Positions 1 through 5,146 of a stretch of DNA of 5,625 bases are shown here, one piece after another. The first letter of the stretch is position 1; each line of letters opens with the position of its first letter. A program made the position numbers and the translations under genes. The stretch is taken from the NCBI GenBank assembly GCA_022710245.1, contig JAKLHH010000580.1, forward strand, positions 1-5,625, written 5' to 3'. Source of the stretch: Myxococcota bacterium (GTDB lineage: Bacteria > Myxococcota > Polyangia > GCA-2747355 > JAKLHH01). The notes beneath the pieces were generated by a model. It was not told the DNA's origin. It ran no database searches and was given only the letters and a program-made list of their open reading frames with translations.

Positions 1-423
1 CTCGGCTCGGCGCAGAACGTGAGGGTCTTCGACGGCACCAGCTGGCAGACCAAGAACCTCGAGTCGACGGTCTCTCTGAACGCCGCCTGGGGCGCTGCCC
101 CGAACGACGTCTGGGCGGTGGGGCCCTCGGGGCTGCTCCTGCACTTCGACGGGGGCTCCTGGGTGGAGAAGGCCGACGCGCGCCAGAAGTACACCGCGCA
201 GGGCATCTGGGGCACCCAGGCCGGCGACTTCTACGTGGTCGGCGACGGCGGCGGGAGCTGGTCGAACCCCGTCTCCGTCGAGCACTGCACGCCGACCTGC
301 TCCGCGATCCCGCTCCCCAAGGAGTCCCAGACGATCGGCCTCAACGCCGTCTGGGGCGTCGCCGACGGCAGCGTGGTGGTGGCGGTCGGCGACAGCGGCA
401 CCATCTACCGGCGCCTGCGCTGA
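1..423 (+). CDS. C-terminal part of a secreted beta-propeller (WAVG-repeat) protein, 5' truncated by the window edge
   Basis: The reading frame is open from base 1 and ends at TGA 421-423, leaving 140 visible residues; the true start lies outside the window. The internal Met at base 19 is unlikely to be the start, because the frame continues upstream with similar sequence. The visible part contains about three degenerate repeats of the type WG...DVWAVG..G...HFDG.SW. One begins at base 76 (LNAAWG, then DVWAVG, then HFDGGSW), a second is centred near base 205 (GIWG...FYVVGDGG), and the last starts at base 340 (LNAVWG...VAVGDSGTIYRR). Repeats of this kind build BNR/Kelch-like beta-propellers, which are common in myxobacterial exported proteins of unknown ligand. 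A CTPTC pair near base 290 could form a disulfide, which fits an extracytoplasmic site. The stop overlaps the start of the next gene by one base, so the two are probably co-translated. No specific function can be assigned. Confidence 0.8.
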   Translation, partial: LGSAQNVRVFDGTSWQTKNLESTVSLNAAWGAAPNDVWAVGPSGLLLHFDGGSWVEKADARQKYTAQGIWGTQAGDFYVVGDGGGSWSNPVSVEHCTPTCSAIPLPKESQTIGLNAVWGVADGSVVVAVGDSGTIYRRLR

Positions 424-950
424 TGCGCGGCCGACGCCTGCGCGCCGCAGCCGGCCCTCTCTGCGTCGTCGGGCTGACCGCGCTCCTCGCCAGCAGCATC
501 GCCCGCGCGGACTCGAGCCACGACTTCGAGCTCTATGACCTCGGGGATCGGCTGATCAGCCTGGCCAAGCTTCGCGCCGGGGCGAAGCTCGTCGTCGTCG
601 ACTTCTTCTCGGAGATCTGCAAGCCGTGCCGCGAGGCGCTGCCCGCCTGGCGCCGGCTACACCAGCGCTACGCGGCGCGGGGGCTCGCCGTCGTCGTCGT
701 CGCGGTGCCGGGCGGCGAGGACCGGGAGGCCGCGCGTCGGCAGCTCGAACAGATCCTTCGCGAGACGCCGGTGCCGTTCCCGGTCGTCTGGGACAAGTAC
801 ACGCGCGTCGCCAAGCAGTACAAGGTCGTCCGCGACGGGGCGGTCCAGGTGCCGCAGGTGTTCCTGCTCAGCGGGGCGGGGGCGCTGGTCAAGCGAGGCA
901 CCGCCACGGCGCCGATCGCGGCGGAGATCGCGAAGCGGCTCGGGCCGTAA
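423..950 (+). CDS. Exported thioredoxin-fold protein, TlpA/ResA-like
   Basis: This is a 175-aa protein with a Sec-type signal peptide: a basic start (MRGRRLR), a hydrophobic core at about residues 11-25, and a likely cleavage after A29 (ARA|DSS). No lipobox is seen. The mature part matches the TlpA/ResA/AhpC-TSA thioredoxin fold. It has strand LVVVDFF (56-62), redox motif CKPC (66-69) at the start of a helix, RGLAVVVVAV (86-95), and a cis-proline-type VP at 143-144 before VFLLS. Family members are periplasmic thiol-disulfide oxidoreductases that reduce or isomerise partner disulfides, for example in cytochrome c maturation. The residue before the first Cys is Ile rather than the usual Trp. 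The ATG shares its A with the TGA of the upstream gene and has no visible Shine-Dalgarno sequence, so translation is probably coupled. The partner may be the Cys-containing propeller protein upstream (inference). The gene ends 12 bp from the convergent carotenoid gene. Confidence 0.88.
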   Translation: MRGRRLRAAAGPLCVVGLTALLASSIARADSSHDFELYDLGDRLISLAKLRAGAKLVVVDFFSEICKPCREALPAWRRLHQRYAARGLAVVVVAVPGGEDREAARRQLEQILRETPVPFPVVWDKYTRVAKQYKVVRDGAVQVPQVFLLSGAGALVKRGTATAPIAAEIAKRLGP

Positions 951-962
951 CGGGCGAGTCAG

Positions 963-2453
963 CTACAGGTACCACGCGTCCCGTTTGAGGATGAGCCCCG
1001 CCGAGATGCGGCCCGACTCGTAGATGGTCGGCAGCCCGCTGCCGGGGTGGGTGCCGCCACCGACGAGGTAGCAGCCGCCGACGTCCTCGAACTCGTTGTG
1101 CGGGCGGAAGTAGAGCATCTGGTCGATGCCGTGCGCCAGGTTGAAGGTGGCGCCGCGGTAGACGCTGACCTTCCGCTCCCAGTCGTCGGGGGTGACCATG
1201 CGCTCGGCGACGATGTGCTCGCGCAGGCCGGCGAGGCCCGCGCGGCGCTCGAGCAGGCCGAGGAGCTTCTCGCGGAAGCGCGGCGCCTCGCTGCTCCAGT
1301 CCACGCGGGCGCGCGTGTTCGGCACCGGCACCAGCACGTACAGCGTCGAGCTGCCCTCGGGCGCCAGCGTGGGGTCGGTGACGCAGGCGTTCTGCACGTA
1401 GAAGGAGGGGTCCTCGGAGAGGACGTTGTCCTCGGTGATCTCGGTGACGTTCTTGCGGTAGTCCTCGGCGAAGAAGATGTTGTGGTGCGCGAGGTCGTAG
1501 CGCGTGTCGACGCCGAGGTAGAGCATGAAGATGGAGCAGGAGAGGCTCTTGCGCTCCAGCGCCTCCGGGGTCCAGCGGCGGAGCGCCGGCCGCGGCAGCA
1601 GGTGGTTCACCGCGTGGCCGAAGTCGGCGTTGAGGACCACATGGTCGGCGGGCACCGCCTGGCCGTTCTCGAGGAGCAGGCCGGTCGCGCGGCCGCCGCT
1701 GACGAGCACCTGCTGGACGGGTGTCTGCAGGTGGATGGTGCCGCCGTGCTCGCGCACCACCTTCGCCATCGCCTCGCTGATCTGGTTCAGCCCGCCGATC
1801 GGGTGGTGGATGCCGCCCGAGTGCTCGATGAAGGGGATGATGCTGAAGATGCCGGGGCAGGTCCAGGGGGACATCCCCAGGTACTTCGCCTGGAAGGTGA
1901 AGCAGATGCGCAGGCGCTCATCGTCGAAGTAGCCGGCGAGGTGCTTGTAGACGCTCTTGTGCGCGTCGAGGTAGGGGAGCGCGCGCAGGATGCGCCGCGA
2001 CGCGTAGTCGGTGAGCGACATGTACGGGACCTGCAGGCACGGCGCGATGCGCGCGAACTTCTCCCGCTCGTACTCGAGGAAGCGGAGGTAGCCCTGGTAG
2101 TTGCCGGGGAAGAGCGTGTCGAGCTGCTCGCGCATCCTCGCGCGATCTTGCGTCGGCAGGAAGCGCGCCCCGTCGGTGAAGATCAGCTGGTAGAGGGGGT
2201 CGATGGCGCGGACGTCGAGGTAGTCCTCGAGCTTGCGGCCGGCCAGCTCGAAGACCTCCTCGAGGATGAACTTCATCATCAGGAAGGTCGGCCCCACGTC
2301 GAAGGTGAAGCCGTCGAACTGCAGGGCCGCGTTGCGCCCGCCGACCCGCGCCTGCTTCTCGTAGACCTCGACGGCGTAGCCGTGACTGGCGAGGATCATG
2401 GCCGCGGTGAGCCCGCCCGGCCCGGCACCGACGATGACGACCTTCTTGCGCAA
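963..2453 (-). CDS. CrtI-family phytoene desaturase (FAD-dependent carotenoid desaturase)
   Basis: This 496-aa flavoprotein has the usual length of the CrtI/CrtN carotenoid desaturase family. The N-terminal dinucleotide fold has GxGxxG (G9, G11, G14), the ribose-binding acid E32 and GGR 38-40, followed by the family motif DVGPT (52-56). Mid-protein signatures are IGGLNQISEAM (219-229), VLNAD (273-277), the SCSIFMLYLG strand (305-314) and HHNIFF (323-328). The C-terminal FAD motif is GGGTHPGSGLPTIYESGR (465-482). Family enzymes introduce double bonds into phytoene or diapophytoene at the membrane surface. The start is TTG at 2451-2453, chosen because a GGAGG lies 6 nt upstream and the dinucleotide fold begins at once. 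It is the second gene of an operon, 44 bp after a paralogue. Its C-terminal motif is of the true desaturase type, whereas the partner's differs. Substrate (C40 or C30) and number of desaturation steps cannot be read from the sequence. Confidence 0.93.
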   Translation of the reverse strand: MRKKVVIVGAGPGGLTAAMILASHGYAVEVYEKQARVGGRNAALQFDGFTFDVGPTFLMMKFILEEVFELAGRKLEDYLDVRAIDPLYQLIFTDGARFLPTQDRARMREQLDTLFPGNYQGYLRFLEYEREKFARIAPCLQVPYMSLTDYASRRILRALPYLDAHKSVYKHLAGYFDDERLRICFTFQAKYLGMSPWTCPGIFSIIPFIEHSGGIHHPIGGLNQISEAMAKVVREHGGTIHLQTPVQQVLVSGGRATGLLLENGQAVPADHVVLNADFGHAVNHLLPRPALRRWTPEALERKSLSCSIFMLYLGVDTRYDLAHHNIFFAEDYRKNVTEITEDNVLSEDPSFYVQNACVTDPTLAPEGSSTLYVLVPVPNTRARVDWSSEAPRFREKLLGLLERRAGLAGLREHIVAERMVTPDDWERKVSVYRGATFNLAHGIDQMLYFRPHNEFEDVGGCYLVGGGTHPGSGLPTIYESGRISAGLILKRDAWYL

Positions 2454-2459
2454 GTTCTG

Positions 2460-2464
2460 CCTCC
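2460..2464 (-). promoter_or_regulatory. Shine-Dalgarno GGAGG that fixes a TTG start
   Basis: On the - strand GGAGG is followed by 6 nt (CAGAAC) and then TTG CGC AAG AAG. This spacing supports TTG at 2451-2453 as the start of the downstream carotenoid desaturase. No ATG or GTG start in a better position is visible. Confidence 0.75.
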
Positions 2465-2497
2465 GTTATCTGCCTGCTGCGATGCGATGCTGCGAGC

Positions 2498-3985
2498 TCA
2501 GCGCTGCTCGCGGATCATCCGCGCGACCAGCTGCCCCGAGAGGACCACCATCGGGGTGCCGCCGCCCGGGTTGACGCTGCCGCCGACGAAGTAGAGGTTC
2601 GAGTAGCGCTCGCTCCGCTTCGGCGCCTTGAGCGAGTAGTTCTTGCGTCGATCGCAGAGCACGCCATAGATGGCGCCCCGGTTCGAGTAGTACATCCGCT
2701 CCAGGTCCTCGGGGAGGAGCTGGTCCTGGACCACCGTCTCCTCGCGCAGGCCGGCGAGCCCCATCCGCTCCAGCTTGTCCAGCACGCGCTCGCGCAGCGC
2801 CTGGTACTCGGCGGGGCGGAACGGCGGGTCCTGCACGTAGGGGATGTGCGGCAGGATCTTGATGATCGCGTGCCCCGCCGGCGCCAGCGCCGGGTCCGTC
2901 TGCGTCGGGCAGACCAGGTAGATGGTAGGGTCCTCGGGGAGCTGGTGCTTGCGGTGGATGGTGTCGAAGTGGAGCTTCGGGTCGCGCGAGAAGAAGAAGT
3001 TGTGGTGCGCGAGCGCCGGGAACGGCCGCTTGACCCCGAGGTGCAGCACCAGGCCCGAGGCCGCCGGCTCGAACATGTAGCGGTAGCGCCGCATCATCAT
3101 GCCCTGCTCCTCGAGCAGGCGCTGGTAGCAGGGGATGACCTCCATGTTGGAGACCACCGTGTGCGCCAGGTGGCGGCTGCCGTCGGCGAGCTCGACCCCG
3201 TCGACGCGGTCCGGAGAGGTCTTCAGGATCTTCACCACCTCGGCGCCGAGGTGCACCGTGACGCCGAGCTCCCTGAGCAGGCGCTCGAGGCCGCGGGCCA
3301 GGTTGTACATGCCGCCGCGCACGTACCAGAGGCCGTAGCCGAGCTGTGAGTAGGGCAGGAGGTTCATCAGCGCCGGCGCGTCGTAGGACGAGGAGCCGAC
3401 GTACTTGATGAAGAACCCGAGGAGGTGGCGGAGGTGCGGCTCGCGCACGTGGGCGCCGACGCCCTCGTCCATGGTGCGCAGGAGGTCGGTGGTCATGAAG
3501 ACCTCGCCGAGCCCGTGCCCGCGCATGATCTCGCGCAGCGTGTCGGCGCCGCGCTCGAGGTAGCTCTCCTCGCAGAACTTGTAGAGCTTGCGGGAGTACT
3601 CGACGAAGCTCCAGTAGCCGTCCGCGTCGGCGCCGAGCTTCTCGAGCTCGCGCTCCATCAGCCGCATGTCGGAGTGGAGGTCGACGACGACGCCGTCCTC
3701 GAAGAAGCAGCGCCACTGCGGGGTCAGCTCGTCGAAGACGACGTAGTCCTCCATGCGGCGGCCGGCGCGCTCGAAGAGGCGACGGAAGAGGTGGGGCAGG
3801 ATGATGATCGAGGGGCCGAGGTCGAAGCGGAAGCCGTCCCTCTCGAGCAGGTTCAGCTTGCCGCCGAGGTGCAGGTTCTTCTCGAAGAGCTCGACCTCGA
3901 AGCCATCGGTGGCCAGAGAGGCCGCCGCGGAGAGCCCGCCGAGGCCCCCACCGATGATGATCACCTTCCCCTCGCGTCGCTCCAT
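2498..3985 (-). CDS. CrtI-family carotenoid desaturase/oxidase, first gene of the pair
   Basis: This is a 495-aa FAD-dependent carotenoid enzyme. It shows the dinucleotide-binding motif GGGLGG (G12, G14, G17), acidic E35, GGK 41-43 and DLGPS 55-59. These are followed by GGMYNLARGL (224-233), VVSNMEV (277-283), HHNFFF (327-332) and the C-terminal FAD motif GGSVNPGGGTPMVVLSGQ (468-485). That last motif resembles the CrtNb/CrtP-type oxidase branch (usually HPGGGTPM) more than a standard phytoene desaturase (HPGSG/HPGAG). Terminal oxidation or a later desaturation is therefore possible, but this is inference. The His common in this motif is Asn here (N472). The frame stays open 47 codons further upstream, but ATG 3983-3985 is preferred: GAGGAG lies 9 nt before it, the nucleotide fold starts there, and the resulting length matches the neighbour's. 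It is a paralogue of the following gene and sits 44 bp ahead of it. A tandem CrtI pair is also known from Myxococcus (CrtIa/CrtIb). Confidence 0.92.
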   Translation of the reverse strand: MERREGKVIIIGGGLGGLSAAASLATDGFEVELFEKNLHLGGKLNLLERDGFRFDLGPSIIILPHLFRRLFERAGRRMEDYVVFDELTPQWRCFFEDGVVVDLHSDMRLMERELEKLGADADGYWSFVEYSRKLYKFCEESYLERGADTLREIMRGHGLGEVFMTTDLLRTMDEGVGAHVREPHLRHLLGFFIKYVGSSSYDAPALMNLLPYSQLGYGLWYVRGGMYNLARGLERLLRELGVTVHLGAEVVKILKTSPDRVDGVELADGSRHLAHTVVSNMEVIPCYQRLLEEQGMMMRRYRYMFEPAASGLVLHLGVKRPFPALAHHNFFFSRDPKLHFDTIHRKHQLPEDPTIYLVCPTQTDPALAPAGHAIIKILPHIPYVQDPPFRPAEYQALRERVLDKLERMGLAGLREETVVQDQLLPEDLERMYYSNRGAIYGVLCDRRKNYSLKAPKRSERYSNLYFVGGSVNPGGGTPMVVLSGQLVARMIREQR

Positions 3986-3994
3986 CGTCGGCTG

Positions 3995-4000
3995 CTCCTC
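3995..4000 (-). promoter_or_regulatory. Shine-Dalgarno GAGGAG selecting the 3985 start
   Basis: On the - strand GAGGAG lies 9 nt before ATG 3983-3985. It supports the short start of the first carotenoid gene over the in-frame upstream ATG at 4126, whose 47 extra codons read as Arg/Pro-rich intergenic sequence with no domain character. Confidence 0.65.
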
Positions 4001-4022
4001 GCTAGATCCGTTCGGGCGCGGA

Positions 4023-4028
4023 ACTATA
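4023..4028 (-). promoter_or_regulatory. Possible -10 element (TATAGT) of the carotenoid operon
   Basis: Read on the - strand this is TATAGT, five of six matches to the sigma-70 -10, in a strongly GC-rich setting. It would place transcription start near 4016, giving a leader of about 30 nt before ATG 3985. The hexamer 17 bp upstream (TGGTCT) is a poor -35. The promoter may therefore need an activator or an alternative sigma factor, or the match may be chance. Confidence 0.35.
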
Positions 4029-4112
4029 GCGTCCCCCGCCAAGGCAGACCAGCTTCGTGGTCCGGCCTCGGGAACGCGCCGCTGCGCTCGCCGGACGAGG
4101 CCCGCCGGTGGC

Positions 4113-4220
4113 ATCCTGGACGGCAAGTTGCGTCAGCCACTGCCTCCAGGATCGCGAGCGGCAGCCTCGTCGGAGTTATCCACGGCCTGGAGCACCTCTG
4201 CACGACAAGCGTCCAGGATC
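4113..4220. repeat. Four TCCAGG/CCTGGA motifs in alternating orientation, possible operator or enhancer sites
   Basis: The copies are ATCCTGGA at 4113-4120, TCCAGGATC at 4145-4153, CCTGGAG at 4186-4192 and TCCAGGATC at 4212-4220. The first and second form an 8-bp inverted repeat with a 24-nt gap. The second and fourth are an exact 9-bp direct repeat. TCC-A/T-GGA is itself a small dyad, so each copy could be a protein half-site or a full site. They lie about 75 to 180 bp upstream of the predicted start site of the sigma-54-like promoter, the usual range for enhancer-binding-protein sites. The binding protein is unknown. Confidence 0.4.
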
Positions 4221-4267
4221 CAAGGCGGATCTCTGTTGATGATTTTGTGGACAAGGTGCGTGCTCGC

Positions 4268-4283
4268 TGGCATCCCCCTTGCA
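4268..4283 (+). promoter_or_regulatory. Candidate sigma-54 (-24/-12) promoter
   Basis: TGGCAT-N5-TTGCA matches the RpoN consensus TGGCAC-N5-TTGCA/T at all but one specified base. The invariant GG (4269-4270) and GC (4281-4282) are separated by exactly 10 bp, as required. Transcription would start near 4294, only about 2 nt before the ATG at 4296. The mRNA would then be nearly leaderless, which agrees with the weak ribosome binding site but is unusual enough to lower confidence. Confidence 0.5.
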
Positions 4284-4295
4284 CCCACATGGGGC

Positions 4296-5084
4296 ATGAG
4301 CACGAGAACCGCAGCTGCAGCTGTCTTCCTCTCTCTCCTCGCCATGGCTCCCGCGGCTCGCGCCGAGGGGGGCTCGCTCGGCGAGTTCCTCCGCCAGAGC
4401 GCCACACCGACCGGGCGCCAGAGCTACCTCGCCCGGGTCCGGCTCGCCGCGCCGGTGCGCGCCGTCCTCGGCAAGCTCCCGGTGATCGGCAAGCGCATCA
4501 CCGATCGTCAGATGGTCTCGGTCAGCAACGCGAACCTCGAGCAGTACGTGGCCGCCACCGAGCGCGGCTACCTCGAGGTGGTGGTGCCGAAGGGCAAGGG
4601 CCACGTCTTCTTCCGCTACGGCCGCGAGGTCTTCGACTTCTATCCGGGCGGCTTCCGCGTGGGGCCGGTGCGGCCGATCGGCTCGGAGCGCTACGGCATG
4701 CTGGTCCCCCTCACCGCCGAGCAGGAGACCCGGCTGCAGGGCTACCTCGGGCGGCTGAAGCAGACGAACGGCGCCGAGCTCGGCGAGTACGACTTCCACG
4801 GCGGCAAGGGCTTCCACTGCGTCACCTGGATGATGCGGCTGGCCTTCGACCCGCAGCAGGGCGACCTGGTCAGCGCCCTCGGCGGCAAGCACCGCGACGG
4901 GAGCAGCATGCCGAGCTTCTCGCGCTTCATGCTCAAGGCCGCGCGCCCCGTGGACGCGGTGGTGCTCTACAGCGCCGAGGGCAAGAGCGCGCGTGAGCTG
5001 AGCCGCGCCGAGCTCGACCTGATGTCGCTGCGCGACATCGGGCGCGCGTTCAGGGCCGAGCAGCGCGCCGCGGCCGGCAACTGA
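4296..5084 (+). CDS. Exported protein of unknown function, possible permuted papain-like cysteine hydrolase
   Basis: This is a 262-aa protein. ATG 4296 was chosen because it gives a clean Sec signal peptide: MSTRT, a hydrophobic core at about residues 6-18, and APAARA|EGG with cleavage after A23. The longer open frame upstream runs through the promoter region. No good Shine-Dalgarno sequence is visible, only GGGG just before the ATG. I do not recognise the family with certainty. The mature part has KGHVFFRYG..VFDFYPGG (residues 101-119), then VPLTAEQETRL (137-147), then EYDFHGGKGFHCVTW (164-178). This order of a His after Gly in a GH...YG..VFDFYP context, an LT.EQ helix, then Y....HCVTW, resembles permuted NlpC/P60 or papain-like enzymes, in which the catalytic His precedes the Cys (here H103 and C175). 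This is inference. Basic and Ala-rich stretches fill the C-terminus. It is 62 bp upstream of another exported protein and possibly co-transcribed with it. Confidence 0.8.
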   Translation: MSTRTAAAAVFLSLLAMAPAARAEGGSLGEFLRQSATPTGRQSYLARVRLAAPVRAVLGKLPVIGKRITDRQMVSVSNANLEQYVAATERGYLEVVVPKGKGHVFFRYGREVFDFYPGGFRVGPVRPIGSERYGMLVPLTAEQETRLQGYLGRLKQTNGAELGEYDFHGGKGFHCVTWMMRLAFDPQQGDLVSALGGKHRDGSSMPSFSRFMLKAARPVDAVVLYSAEGKSARELSRAELDLMSLRDIGRAFRAEQRAAAGN

Positions 5085-5090
5085 GCGGCG

Positions 5091-5116
5091 CCGCGGCGAT
5101 CCTTCGGGAGCCGCGG
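5091..5116 (+). terminator. Stable UUCG-capped hairpin after the 4296-5084 gene, possible terminator or processing element
   Basis: A 7-bp stem, CCGCGGC (5091-5097) with GCCGCGG (5110-5116), is continued past a 2-nt bulge (GA) by TCC/GGA closing a TTCG tetraloop (5103-5106). C(UUCG)G is an exceptionally stable loop. No T-tract follows, so it is not a canonical intrinsic terminator. It may attenuate transcription, protect the 3' end or simply separate the two genes. It starts 6 bp after the stop codon. Confidence 0.45.
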
Positions 5117-5135
5117 AGCGGCCGCGCTGATGATC

Positions 5136-5141
5136 GGGAGG
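5136..5141 (+). promoter_or_regulatory. Shine-Dalgarno GGGAGG for the deacetylase-like gene
   Basis: GGGAGG lies 5 nt before ATG 5147-5149, good spacing and a strong match. It defines the start of the last gene in the window. Confidence 0.75.
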
Positions 5142-5146
5142 CGACC

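Larger units (their letters stand above)
3986..4295. other. Divergent intergenic region (310 bp) with regulatory character
   Basis: No convincing gene lies between the divergent starts at 3985 (-) and 4296 (+). Frames that cross it lack domain character. From left to right it contains a ribosome binding site and a TATAGT hexamer for the carotenoid operon, then four TCCAGG/CCTGGA motifs between 4113 and 4220. Two DnaA-box-like 9-mers follow (TTATCCACG at 4176-4184 on +, TTGTCCACA at 4246-4254 on -), then a locally AT-richer stretch at about 4231-4255, and finally a -24/-12-like element at 4268-4283. No TGTACA-type CarH/LitR operator was seen, which might have been expected beside light-induced carotenoid genes. 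Confidence 0.6.

Noticed and set aside
1047..2594. Long + strand open frame (515 codons) opposite the carotenoid desaturase
   Set aside because: It is a GC-bias shadow: Val/Ala/Glu/Arg-rich with no domain, and lies entirely antisense to clear CrtI-family genes.
2466..3716. Arg/Ala/Pro-rich - strand frame (416 codons)
   Set aside because: It is a frame-shifted shadow of the 2498-3985 flavoenzyme, with composition typical of out-of-frame GC-rich DNA.
3986..4126. N-terminal extension of the first carotenoid gene from an upstream ATG
   Set aside because: The 47 extra codons have no domain character, would precede the nucleotide-binding fold unusually, and cross the likely promoter. ATG 3985 has a good Shine-Dalgarno sequence.
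4236..4264. Sigma-70 promoter with TTGATG as -35 for the 4296 gene
   Set aside because: The hexamer 17 bp downstream (CGTGCT) is a very poor -10. The -24/-12 element nearby is a far better match.
3753..4295. Upstream extension of the 4296-5084 gene
   Set aside because: The open frame continues antisense into the carotenoid gene, but the signal peptide starts cleanly at 4296.
3986..4295. CarH/LitR-type operator for light control of the carotenoid genes
   Set aside because: No TGTACA-like repeats are present in the intergenic region. The single TGTACA lies inside the coding sequence near 3304.
4176..4892. - strand frame of 238 codons opposite the exported protein
   Set aside because: It is an antisense shadow with Ala/Leu/Glu/Val low complexity, and the signal peptide and motifs are on the + strand.
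3425..4996. Long + strand open frame (523 codons) across the carotenoid gene, intergenic region and exported protein
   Set aside because: It runs through three unrelated regions in a frame with low-complexity composition, while recognisable proteins occupy other frames.
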